Origin: Bacteroides timonensis
GTDB taxonomy: Bacteria; Bacteroidota; Bacteroidia; Bacteroidales; Bacteroidaceae
Length of the DNA stretch: 64,000 bases
Assembly (NCBI RefSeq): GCF_000513195.1
Contig: NZ_CBVI010000077.1
Span: 1 to 64,000, forward strand
Reading direction: 5' to 3'
Every line of letters begins with the position of its first letter. Positions within the stretch are counted from its first letter, which is position 1. This document shows, piece by piece, positions 52,936-61,972 of this stretch. Below the pieces are notes generated by a model. That model did no database searches, was not told the origin of the DNA, and saw nothing but the letters and a program-made list of their open reading frames with translations. The position numbers and the translations under genes are program-made.

Positions 52936-54111
52936 TTATTTCCGCATGAGTTGCAAATTATTACTAATAAGTTTCTTCAGCGTCTCCACCGAAGCCGAAG
53001 AGGATAATCCGTCCACCGGCGTATTCATGCAGTAATCCACCAGCTTGTCCACCGTAGAAGTGGCTACGTGCATCCGCGTGTCCGACGAGGCATAATAGAT
53101 GAACACCTTGCCGTCTTCATCCGCAATCCAGCCGTTGGTGAAGAGCACATTGCTTACGTCGCCGATACGTTCCTCTCCCTCAGGAGCCATGAAGTAACCT
53201 CCAGGGGTGGCTATCAGGCGTGTAGGATCGTCCAGGGCGGTCATATACATATAGAGCACATAACGCAGTCCGGCAGCGCAGGCACGCACCCCATGAGCCA
53301 GGTGCAACCAGCCTTTATCAGTCTTTATCGGATGCGGGCCCTCACCGTTCTTTACCTCCTTGATGGTGTGGTAGTAACGTTGGTCGATGATGGTTTCCTC
53401 TTTCACCTCCGCATGTGTCATGTCGTCTACCAAGGCCCAGCCTATGCCGCCACCGCTTCCGGCATCAATAAATCCATCCTGCGGACGGGTGTAAAGGGCA
53501 TATTTGCCATCTACAAATTCGGGATGAAGCACCACATTACGTTGCTGGCTCTTAGTCTTCAGGTCCGGCAGACGCTCCCAGGTTTTCAAATCCCGGGTAC
53601 GCGCAATGCCTGCCGTAGCCGTAGCCGAGGATAAATCGCCCGCGGGGGCATTATCATCATGACGCTCGGCACAGAAGATACCATAAATCCATCCGTCTTC
53701 ATGGGCGGTGAGGCGCATATCATAGACATTGGTAGCCGGTATCACATCTTCGGGCATCGTGACGGGATAATCCCAGAAGCGGAAGTTATCCACACCGTTA
53801 GGACTTTCCGCCACGGCAAAGAACGATTTGCGGTCGGCCCCCTCCATGCGCAGCAACAGCAGGTATTTACCATTCCACTTGATGGCGCCGGAGTTGAGCG
53901 CGGCATTCATGCCAATACGTTCCATCAGGTGGGGATTGGACTTTTCATCCAGGTCGTAGCGCCAGAAAACGGGCGTGTGAGCAGCCGTCACCACCGGATA
54001 TTTATAACGTGTAAATATGCCGTTGCCACCTTCCACCGGTTCATTCTTTCTCGTGATCAACTCCTCGTGTTCCTGAAAGAGTCTTGATACCTTATCATTA
54101 AAAGTTTCCAT
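52936..54111 (-). CDS. GH130 mannosylglucose phosphorylase-like enzyme
   Basis: This 391-residue protein without signal peptide shows the GH130 five-bladed propeller with 'NSGAIKWNGKYLLLLRMEGADRKSFFAVAESPNG', 'DMRLTAHEDGWIYGIFCAER' and 'GWLHLAHGV'. It strongly resembles the 4-O-beta-D-mannosyl-D-glucose phosphorylase group (GH130_1). It would release mannose 1-phosphate and glucose from the epimerase product in the cytoplasm. It is 14 bp after the GH26 gene and 178 bp before the MFS gene, with the dyad array in that gap. Confidence 0.93.
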   Translation of the reverse strand: METFNDKVSRLFQEHEELITRKNEPVEGGNGIFTRYKYPVVTAAHTPVFWRYDLDEKSNPHLMERIGMNAALNSGAIKWNGKYLLLLRMEGADRKSFFAVAESPNGVDNFRFWDYPVTMPEDVIPATNVYDMRLTAHEDGWIYGIFCAERHDDNAPAGDLSSATATAGIARTRDLKTWERLPDLKTKSQQRNVVLHPEFVDGKYALYTRPQDGFIDAGSGGGIGWALVDDMTHAEVKEETIIDQRYYHTIKEVKNGEGPHPIKTDKGWLHLAHGVRACAAGLRYVLYMYMTALDDPTRLIATPGGYFMAPEGEERIGDVSNVLFTNGWIADEDGKVFIYYASSDTRMHVATSTVDKLVDYCMNTPVDGLSSSASVETLKKLISNNLQLMRK

Positions 54112-54125
54112 ATTCGTTGTTTATC

Positions 54126-55244
54126 TTATTTATACAAAGAGTTTACGTCTGTCACAAAAAGGGTCTTGGGATGATTATAGAATGTTACGAAATCTTCGGC
54201 TGATGCCTGTCCGGGATAGGGGGCATAGAAATGCGTGACACGTTCGCGGGCATTGCGCCACACTAGGACGTAGGCTATCGGATAATCTTCAATGGCCGGC
54301 AACAGGGTTTCAGTCCACCATTTCGGATCGGGGATGCCTTCGTAGCCCGTCTCGGTGATGGCTATCACTTTATCGTGCGTCCGGCCTATACTGTCTACAA
54401 TAGCCAGACTTTTGCCCACATTCGCCAGATAAGAAGGGCGGTCGAACTGATAGGTGTCGAAACCGATTACATCTATCAGGTCGTCACCGGGATAGCGTTT
54501 CAGATATTCTGCCGTATCCTGCGGTTCACTGCCGGGGGAATAGGCATACAGGGCATTGTCCACGCCATCGCTGCGGAGGATGTCCACCGTCATGTGCCAG
54601 AGGGCTTTGTATTCTTCAGGTGTACAGAGCTTCTCTCCCCACCAGAACCAGCTGCCCGTATGTTCGTGCCACGGGCGGAAGAGTACCGGGACTTTCACTC
54701 CGTCTTCCGTTTGCAGGGAGTTGATGAAAGCCGATACTTTACTTACCCAGCCTGCAAACTTCTCATGATTGGCTCCGCCGGGCAGAATGGACTTCACCAC
54801 CGTCGTATCTGACACATCCCAGGAGTCTCCCCCTGTCAGCGGATTGCGCAGGTGCCAGCTAAGAGAGGACAGCCCTCCTCTTTTATATTGGTTCAATATC
54901 TCTCTTCTGATTTTGCTGAACGGCACTTTGTCCAGGCTCAACGTATCGCCCAGTTCCAAATGCCCCAGGTCGAAACTGATGACTGCGGGATAGTCTCCAC
55001 AGACGCTCTTTACATCGGAACGCCCTTCATCGCCTTCCCAGCCGATGCCATAGTTGGTGTCGTCATGATGGCCGAACATAAAGCCGCGGGATGATACTTT
55101 TTTAAGATGGGCGAGCAGGTTCTCGGTCTCGGGGGTACGCACAAACGTATTCTTTTCTGTAACCTCCCGTTCTTTTTTAGCAGAACCACATGCCATCAGC
55201 ATACCAACTGCCAGAAGCGCAAGCCTTGTTCCTATGTTTCTCAT
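54126..55244 (-). CDS. GH26 beta-mannanase lipoprotein, short form
   Basis: This 372-residue lipoprotein (lipobox GMLMAC, then GSAKKE) has the GH26 motifs 'LFRPWHEHTGSWFWWG' (acid/base Glu194) and 'AITETGYEG' (nucleophile Glu298). It lacks extra domains and probably sits at the outer membrane or faces the periplasm, where it shortens manno-oligosaccharides. The start at 55244 (MRNIGT) is preferred by its signal peptide; ATG at 55259 is also in frame. It is 14 bp before GH130. Confidence 0.93.
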   Translation of the reverse strand: MRNIGTRLALLAVGMLMACGSAKKEREVTEKNTFVRTPETENLLAHLKKVSSRGFMFGHHDDTNYGIGWEGDEGRSDVKSVCGDYPAVISFDLGHLELGDTLSLDKVPFSKIRREILNQYKRGGLSSLSWHLRNPLTGGDSWDVSDTTVVKSILPGGANHEKFAGWVSKVSAFINSLQTEDGVKVPVLFRPWHEHTGSWFWWGEKLCTPEEYKALWHMTVDILRSDGVDNALYAYSPGSEPQDTAEYLKRYPGDDLIDVIGFDTYQFDRPSYLANVGKSLAIVDSIGRTHDKVIAITETGYEGIPDPKWWTETLLPAIEDYPIAYVLVWRNARERVTHFYAPYPGQASAEDFVTFYNHPKTLFVTDVNSLYK

Positions 55245-55397
55245 ATACTTGTCTCTCATTGATTGTATTCTATTTATATCCAGTCCTATTGTTTATATAC
55301 AGATACAAAAATAGCCGATTAAAAGATACCAAAGTGATACTTTTTTATCACTTTGCTGTATCATGCTTATATAAGCAATATTCATCGCTGCCCCTTG

Positions 55398-56843
55398 TCA
55401 CTTCATAGAAGGCATCCGGTCGCGAGTGATTACGTAATCCTGACTCATGGCATCCTTCCACCAAGCCTGATCTGCATGTTGATGACCAACCAGTGTAGTA
55501 GCATCATACTGATACCACGGCATGAAGAACGACCAATTCGCTCCGGCACTCCATTGTTCGGAAAGTTTCGCGACACTGCCGCACTCACTCAGTGCGATCA
55601 TCTTCTGCGGGTACGAGCCAAAAATCAGATTATATTGCGATGCATTATCCGTCCCGACGGTCTGGCTGTAAATATCACGTCCTATGATATCCACATACTC
55701 GTCTCCCGGATAGAAGTCCGTATCCTTTGTCTGGGTAGTCCATACCCAAATCAGGTTACGGATGCCTTTTCCCTTGAAGAAGTCGAACATATAACGCCAT
55801 AATTTCTTGTACGCCTCCGCACCATCAATTCCCCACCAGAACCAAGCCGTACCACCATTATACTCATAAATGTTACCAGCAGCCTCATGAAGTGGACGCC
55901 AAATTACCGGAATACCTTTATCCTGAAGCAACTTTAAATATCCTGCCATTTTCTCCAAATCGGCTTTAGCTATATTACTCTCCCAAGTGCCTTCTGTGAA
56001 GATATTCTTGGGACGGAAAGTGGTCGTCCAGTTACCATCGCTATTCTGGGTTCCATTCCCCGGAGTACAAGTATATTTATTCAAATCAGTATCTCCCTCC
56101 TTAGCCGGAACATTCCAATGCCAACTCGCACCTACTAATCCATTTGCATTCCACCAATCTTCCACTATTTTGGTGTCAGAGTAATCAATCCAGTTAGCAG
56201 GCGACCACGCCAAATGAATATAGTCGAAGAAAGCAATAGCCGGATATTTACCTGTAGCTTTTTCCACTAGTTCTGCCTCAGCAATATTCCAACTAACATT
56301 GGCCATAGAAGCAGACAATGTTTTACTACCATAAACACTGATCAAATAATCGTATACTTTCTTTGCCTGTGGCAAGGGATTAGAGGTACAGAGCTCAGCA
56401 TCTACAGGTTTAATTTCCGGCTTCTTCACCGTCGAGAAAGAAATAGTCAGCTGCGGTGCTTTCACCCCAGTAGGTCCCAAAACCACCCCTTCAGGAATAA
56501 CCAAATTATAGTTTGTCCCTTTTTCTAATCCCGACAAGCAAATCGTCACATTTTTAAGATTAGCAGATACTTTATCCACCGTTGCCCCCGCAACTACAAC
56601 CCGACTATGTCCAGCAGAAGGTGCCGTCACGTTTTGGTCATAAGTCAACACAACATTCAAGTCTGCATTAGCAACATCAACAGCACCGTTAGCAGGAGTA
56701 CTGGATACCAATTGAGGAGCATCCAGTTGCGGTTCTTCCTGCGAGGAGCTATCACTGCCACACGCATAGAAAAGAGGCAGCAAAAGGAGAACAATGAGTA
56801 ACTTTCCAATACATTTATATAATACCATAGATTCAATTTTCAT
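55398..56843 (-). CDS. GH26 beta-mannanase lipoprotein with Ig-like domain
   Basis: This 481-residue lipoprotein (lipobox PLFYAC, then GSDSSSQEE) carries a Big_5-like Ig domain (about 40-140, 'STPANGAVDVANADLNVVLTYDQ'). The GH26 barrel follows with 'VIWRPLHEAAG' (acid/base Glu320) and 'ALSECGS' (nucleophile Glu420). The Ig spacer and acidic N-terminus suggest display on the cell surface, where it would make the first endo cuts in mannan. Four in-frame ATGs exist at the start; 56843 (MKIESM) is chosen by signal-peptide length, not by a ribosome binding site. Confidence 0.9.
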   Translation of the reverse strand: MKIESMVLYKCIGKLLIVLLLLPLFYACGSDSSSQEEPQLDAPQLVSSTPANGAVDVANADLNVVLTYDQNVTAPSAGHSRVVVAGATVDKVSANLKNVTICLSGLEKGTNYNLVIPEGVVLGPTGVKAPQLTISFSTVKKPEIKPVDAELCTSNPLPQAKKVYDYLISVYGSKTLSASMANVSWNIAEAELVEKATGKYPAIAFFDYIHLAWSPANWIDYSDTKIVEDWWNANGLVGASWHWNVPAKEGDTDLNKYTCTPGNGTQNSDGNWTTTFRPKNIFTEGTWESNIAKADLEKMAGYLKLLQDKGIPVIWRPLHEAAGNIYEYNGGTAWFWWGIDGAEAYKKLWRYMFDFFKGKGIRNLIWVWTTQTKDTDFYPGDEYVDIIGRDIYSQTVGTDNASQYNLIFGSYPQKMIALSECGSVAKLSEQWSAGANWSFFMPWYQYDATTLVGHQHADQAWWKDAMSQDYVITRDRMPSMK

Positions 56844-56968
56844 ATCTTTCATTCTATTTGGATTGTTCATTTACCTGCATTGTAAGAATAGTGCAAACAA
56901 ACTCCCTCCACTTTACCTGAAAAGTCAAAATGAAGGGAGTTCAACCAAACGATTGTCTCTATCCCTGT

Positions 56969-58840
56969 CTATTGAATAGCAACTTTTTTAATAATCAAAT
57001 TTGCCCCTTGCATAATGAGTCCCTGACCACCATCCTGTAAAGTAGCCACATCTCGCGCACCAAGTACATATTCTAAACTAGTATCACCAGCAGCAATATC
57101 TACAGCATCTGCACCACCTGCAAAATCTTTAAAATCAGGTAAAGTATCCCAACCATTGCCCTGACCAAACTTCAACTGCCAAAAATCAGCAGCTGTATCC
57201 TGTTCAAAGTAAACAAGCAGCTTTTGTCCAGCACTGACTGTAGTCCAATCACAACCACCCCATGCAAGTTCTTGGAAACCGTTAGCCCAGTTTCCTAAGT
57301 CAACCGAACCTGTCCAAAGAACTGTTTCAAGAATGGAAAGTGCTACTTGTTTTAAGATAAAGCCATCTCCTGTGATAACCAAACCATTCTTCGTTTGCAA
57401 AGCTTCCAAATCTTCAGCTGTCGGCTTAAATACCACCCTCTGAACTTCAGCACTTGGAGTCAAGTCTATCTGACCAACAGAAGGTAAATTACCCCAACCG
57501 TCAGCCACACGAGGACTAATGCAAGCCCAACCAGCCGTAGGATCTGCAAATTCAACATAGAAGATAATCTCTTGCCCCACTTTTACGGTTGACCAATCAA
57601 AATTACCCCATGCAAGGTCTTGATTACCTGCCCAACCCGTACAGGGCCAAGGACCAGTCCAAATAACAATTTCTGCGCCATCATGGTGCATAGCAACTTT
57701 ATCTGTTTCAATACTATAATTTTCGTGCTGTACCAGAACAACTTTACCATCACCCATATCTTCAGGCACTGTAAATTGAATCTGGGTCTCACTTTGAGCA
57801 AACTCACCTTGTTCCAACACGATGCCACCCGGCAAATTAATTGACGCAATGCGGTCTAAGTTCTTTCCTACAATTACCACGGCATCCCCTTCTTTCAAAT
57901 CTTCAGTAGGAGAAATACTAACATACTCAGCCATCGGCAATGTGTACGCAACAGTTTCGGCTATCAAACCAGAATATTGAACCAAAGAAATGGTACCGGA
58001 AACAGTAGTTGCAGGTACAGCTGTCGTCAACTGAGTACCATCAGCATTTACTGTGAAAGCAGCACCTTCAGTCATCAGCGGGAAGCTAACTCTCTCTACC
58101 AGATCAAGATCTATACCGGAAATAGTAATTGTTTCACCAAACTCCAATGCTTCAGCTGAGAGTCCGGTTACTACCGTCTGTCGGATTTCAAGCGGTTCGG
58201 GCCATGAAACCACCTGAGGCTTATCCGCACCGTTGCTAAATGTAATCTCACCGCTCTGCGCTTCACGCGGTACCGTCACCTGAATCTCCTTACGAGTATT
58301 CTTCAGAAAGTTTTCCGCTTCTACCACCACATGGTCGCTGAAAGTTACCGAAGCAATGTTCCAGACAAATTCTCCGGAAATGGTTATTACGTCTCCGGCA
58401 CGCAGGTTTCTGATTGGAGTAACATTTTCTATTACAGCCGTTTCCTCAAATGTAATCTTCGATACAGATACAATGGTATCATTACCGACAACCAGTCGAA
58501 GCTTTCCGGGAACTGTCTGATCGGGCACCACCACCTCTATCTCTTCATTATTGACAAGACGAAATTCAGCTTCTTCATAGGTAGTGGATTCTGTCAACAA
58601 GGTATTCCCTTGCGGGAAAAGAACCTTGTCCACTCTATTCAATTGAGTACCGGTGATGCGCATATTATCCAAACGCTTCAGTGGACATGGGCCAAAGCCC
58701 AATAAGTTCACACCGGCCTTATTGTATGGATTGGTATCCAAATCATCATTATCACACCCCGTCAGCATAGAACCACCCACAAGCAGCAAGCTCGACATTA
58801 AAAGCACCGATAATTTATGATATAGTTTCATATTAGTCAT
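56969..58840 (-). CDS. Surface glycan-binding lipoprotein with IPT/TIG and tandem C-terminal modules
   Basis: This 623-residue lipoprotein (lipobox MLTGC, then DNDD) has about four Ig-like IPT/TIG domains (about 45-370, with 'GDVITISG', 'GETITISGIDL' and 'GDAVVIVGKNLD'). Two similar modules of about 120 residues follow: 'VIWTGPWPCTGWAGNQDLAWGNFDW' and 'VLWTGSVDLGNWANGFQELAWGGCDW'. Conserved Trp residues and the pattern suggest carbohydrate-binding modules. It is placed after SusC, SusD and the other SGBP and is likely a mannan-binding surface protein. The start at 58831 is also possible. Confidence 0.85.
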   Translation of the reverse strand: MTNMKLYHKLSVLLMSSLLLVGGSMLTGCDNDDLDTNPYNKAGVNLLGFGPCPLKRLDNMRITGTQLNRVDKVLFPQGNTLLTESTTYEEAEFRLVNNEEIEVVVPDQTVPGKLRLVVGNDTIVSVSKITFEETAVIENVTPIRNLRAGDVITISGEFVWNIASVTFSDHVVVEAENFLKNTRKEIQVTVPREAQSGEITFSNGADKPQVVSWPEPLEIRQTVVTGLSAEALEFGETITISGIDLDLVERVSFPLMTEGAAFTVNADGTQLTTAVPATTVSGTISLVQYSGLIAETVAYTLPMAEYVSISPTEDLKEGDAVVIVGKNLDRIASINLPGGIVLEQGEFAQSETQIQFTVPEDMGDGKVVLVQHENYSIETDKVAMHHDGAEIVIWTGPWPCTGWAGNQDLAWGNFDWSTVKVGQEIIFYVEFADPTAGWACISPRVADGWGNLPSVGQIDLTPSAEVQRVVFKPTAEDLEALQTKNGLVITGDGFILKQVALSILETVLWTGSVDLGNWANGFQELAWGGCDWTTVSAGQKLLVYFEQDTAADFWQLKFGQGNGWDTLPDFKDFAGGADAVDIAAGDTSLEYVLGARDVATLQDGGQGLIMQGANLIIKKVAIQ

Positions 58841-58864
58841 TTATTTTTATGGTTCTTACTTAAT

Positions 58865-60181
58865 TTAATTGGGTACCGCACGAATATTGTCAATCTTTAT
58901 AAGAGGAGTACAATCGGTACCACTGATACCACCGCCCACAACGAAGAGCACAAGGCTAGCAAAATCGGTTTTCTTAAGTGCACCGGTAGCTATTCCGCCT
59001 TCAAACGCATAGACAAACTCAGTGGCAATGGGCAGAGTCACAGTAATCCACTTGCCGTTGGTGTGATAAGATCCTGAAGCAGTCCAAGGACGATACAGCG
59101 CACGCGGCAATTCACTGTTCTGGAAGTAAGTATTGTTAGGGCCGGGTACAGCATTACCGTAAATATCAGTACCGGCATTTCCCAGCGTCACCTTATCGGT
59201 ACCGGCAAAGATAACTTGCAATGCACCGGCACCCCAAGCATATTCAGCAGGTATACACATCTCAAACTTAATGGCCATATTCTTGAAATCATTGAAGTCT
59301 ACAAGATCGAACAAACGGATACCGTCTGCCGGATAATCAGTAGGCGTACTCCAGTCGCCAGGCCAATACTCGAATGCAAACTTGCCGTCATTCCATGGGC
59401 CTTCGGCAGCCATCAGAGTTGCACCATCACCCAGCATGATATAGTTACCGGAAGGCGCGTCTGCATCTGTTTCAATAGGAACATTATGCCATCCATGGTT
59501 ACCGAGTCCGGTTATGCCGTCAAAGTCAAACATAAGCCCGCGCGACTCCCGATAGTGAAACACTGATTTCGTTGCACCGTAAACGGTTTCTACAGTCACA
59601 GCACTTTCTGTTGCACCTTCAGGCACTACTACATCAATAGCAGTCTTTGTAAAGTGGTCAATGACAGCTGGTATTTCGCCGAATTTAACGCTTAGCGGCA
59701 CATTGGGATCGTCAATAAAATAATCTCCGTTAATAGTTACGACACTTCCCACAGGAGCGTACTCAAACGACATGGTTCTCACCGTAGGGGCAGGAACGCT
59801 AACATGAAAGTCGTAAGTTACCGTATCATTGCTGCAATTCACCATATATATCTTATCGGACACCACCCCAGGTATGGTATTAGGGATATCCACGAGCAGC
59901 GTGCTGCCAGTGATATAACTGGTGTTAAGCGTAGCTTCCTGGTCATTGAAGTAAAGGCGACGTATGCTGGTAAGGTTATTACCTACCATACAAATCGTGT
60001 TTCCCATATATCCGCTTACAATCAGAGAGTCTGAAGACGCGGCATAGGGCAAACGGATATAACTCACCTCAGGAAGTCCGCCCGTATTTTCGAATGCATC
60101 AGGCTGATCTTCGCAGGCTGTGAATGCCAGCGTTGCAACAGTCAAGCATATCATCCATTTAAAATATCTCTTGATTTTCAT
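58865..60181 (-). CDS. Surface glycan-binding lipoprotein (SGBP-B type)
   Basis: This 438-residue lipoprotein (lipobox LAFTAC, then EDQPDAF) begins with two IPT/TIG-type Ig domains (about 30-205). It ends with a domain of the SGBP_B_XBD type ('MFDFDGITGLGNHGWHNVPIETDADAPSGNYIML', 'LIKIDNIRAVP') that binds glycan. It is encoded 35 bp after SusD and is a typical surface glycan-binding protein of the mannan locus. The start at 60181 (MKIKRYF) is preferred over an in-frame ATG at 60208. Confidence 0.85.
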   Translation of the reverse strand: MKIKRYFKWMICLTVATLAFTACEDQPDAFENTGGLPEVSYIRLPYAASSDSLIVSGYMGNTICMVGNNLTSIRRLYFNDQEATLNTSYITGSTLLVDIPNTIPGVVSDKIYMVNCSNDTVTYDFHVSVPAPTVRTMSFEYAPVGSVVTINGDYFIDDPNVPLSVKFGEIPAVIDHFTKTAIDVVVPEGATESAVTVETVYGATKSVFHYRESRGLMFDFDGITGLGNHGWHNVPIETDADAPSGNYIMLGDGATLMAAEGPWNDGKFAFEYWPGDWSTPTDYPADGIRLFDLVDFNDFKNMAIKFEMCIPAEYAWGAGALQVIFAGTDKVTLGNAGTDIYGNAVPGPNNTYFQNSELPRALYRPWTASGSYHTNGKWITVTLPIATEFVYAFEGGIATGALKKTDFASLVLFVVGGGISGTDCTPLIKIDNIRAVPN

Positions 60182-60216
60182 ATTTTTTCCTTTTAATATA
60201 GTTGTCATTTACACAA

Positions 60217-61950
60217 TTAATATGAGAAAGTGGCACGAACATCCACATGTTGTGCATCTTCCATAAGATGAGGATTGAAGACTACATCATCCGAGGGGAG
60301 CGGCAGCGTGAATACTGAAGCCGTTACGTTCGGTTTAGCAGTATCTGTTTCATAAAGCATTTCCTCAGGATTCACAATCCATTGGGTAGGATCTTCATAA
60401 TAAGCTTTATAGAGACCTCCTAAACCATAGTAACCGTTACGGCGCTGATTCTGCAAAGTCTGTATAGCCTTATCCATATTGTAATATGACATACGCACGA
60501 AGTCGAACCAATAGTCACCCTCGAAAGCCAATTCCAGACGACGCTCTTTCAATACATCATCAAGCGTAATGGAGACCGGACGTTCGTAAGAACTTACAGC
60601 ACGATGACGAACGGCATAGAAAGCGTCGATAGCACTTACATCGGTGGTGGAGGTGGCATTACCTATCACGGCTTCCGCATACACTAAATAAACGTCTGCC
60701 AAACGAAGCACATGTGTGCTGAGACTGCTTGTCTGCTGTTCGGCAGCGATGCCGAATGTCTTCTTATGGTCTTCGTTGTTGCCATAAAGATGTTTTGCGA
60801 TATTGGCACCGGTTGCAGAACTGAGTCCTACATTGGAACCGGGCGCATAGCTCTTGTCATAAAGAAATTGCAAATAGTCAAATCCACCCTTATCCTGCCA
60901 CCAATAACTGTACTTATCTCCCGGCATCATCATAGTTGCCTTGCGACGTGTGTCCGGGTTGATGCGCTGAGCAGGATTACCGAGTGGAGAAACTTCGAAA
61001 GCATCTTGCAGGTCGGTAGACGGAGCCGTCCAGTCACCCCAGCTCGAATAGATGTCGAAACCGCTCATTGCAAGTTCCGATGTCAGACAGTTACCACAAG
61101 TATAAACCAGTTGCTCAGCACTCCATCTCCAGCCAAAAAGGCTTTCAGCGCAGTTATTGTTCTCCCCTTTGAAGATGTCTTCATAATTCGTCATCAGCTC
61201 TTTTCCTGAATTATCTATCACATCTTTGGCGTAACGTGCAGCATTGGTCAAATCATCGGTATTGCGTTGACCGCTACCACCGGCTTCAACACCCGACTTC
61301 GTGAGATAGACCTTAGCAAGCAACCCTTTAGCCCCCCACTTATCTACCCTACCAGGATCATTACGCTCTGGCAACAACTCAATGGCTTTCTCAAGCGTCA
61401 TCACGATATATTCGTATAAATCACCTTTCTGCACCTTATATTTATCATTATAACTCCCGTCGCCTATTTCACTACTGTTATCATGAACAATGGGCACTTC
61501 GCCAAAAATACGCACCAAATAGAAATAAGCCATAGCCTTCCAGGCAAGGCATTCTCCCATGCAAGTGTTCTTCACGGTTTCCGAAGCATTAGCCGACTTC
61601 AAGCGATTATAGATAACGTTTGCCTGCGCATTAACCGCCCAAAGCGACTCTGACGTACTCTTTATATCCGGATCACTTCCGTTAACGTTAAGTGACAGGT
61701 AGGGACTGCCTCCCATATAGATGTTACCCGCCATCACTTCAGGAATTTTATAGAAGCCACGACTCAGGAAATCATACCAAGGAACATTATATAGAGAAAG
61801 TACACCCGCTTTACACTGCTCATCATTCTGATAATAATTAGAGTCATTGTAGCTGTCTTCTGCTGGACGGTCCAGAAAATCCTCACACGAAGTGATGGAT
61901 AGTCCAAACAACATCGCTAATGCTATATATTTGATATTTGATAGTTTCAT
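60217..61950 (-). CDS. SusD-family lipoprotein of the mannan locus
   Basis: This 577-residue lipoprotein (lipobox LSITSC, then EDFLDRP) has the SusD TPR pattern, with 'GECLAWKAMAYFYLVRIFGEVPIV' and the C-terminal 'ERRLELAFEGDYWFDFVRM'. It pairs with the SusC at 61973-64000 (22 bp away) and binds mannan-derived oligosaccharides at the surface; the ligand is inferred from the linked enzymes. Confidence 0.94.
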   Translation of the reverse strand: MKLSNIKYIALAMLFGLSITSCEDFLDRPAEDSYNDSNYYQNDEQCKAGVLSLYNVPWYDFLSRGFYKIPEVMAGNIYMGGSPYLSLNVNGSDPDIKSTSESLWAVNAQANVIYNRLKSANASETVKNTCMGECLAWKAMAYFYLVRIFGEVPIVHDNSSEIGDGSYNDKYKVQKGDLYEYIVMTLEKAIELLPERNDPGRVDKWGAKGLLAKVYLTKSGVEAGGSGQRNTDDLTNAARYAKDVIDNSGKELMTNYEDIFKGENNNCAESLFGWRWSAEQLVYTCGNCLTSELAMSGFDIYSSWGDWTAPSTDLQDAFEVSPLGNPAQRINPDTRRKATMMMPGDKYSYWWQDKGGFDYLQFLYDKSYAPGSNVGLSSATGANIAKHLYGNNEDHKKTFGIAAEQQTSSLSTHVLRLADVYLVYAEAVIGNATSTTDVSAIDAFYAVRHRAVSSYERPVSITLDDVLKERRLELAFEGDYWFDFVRMSYYNMDKAIQTLQNQRRNGYYGLGGLYKAYYEDPTQWIVNPEEMLYETDTAKPNVTASVFTLPLPSDDVVFNPHLMEDAQHVDVRATFSY

Positions 61951-61972
61951 AATGATATATCTGTTAATTGAG

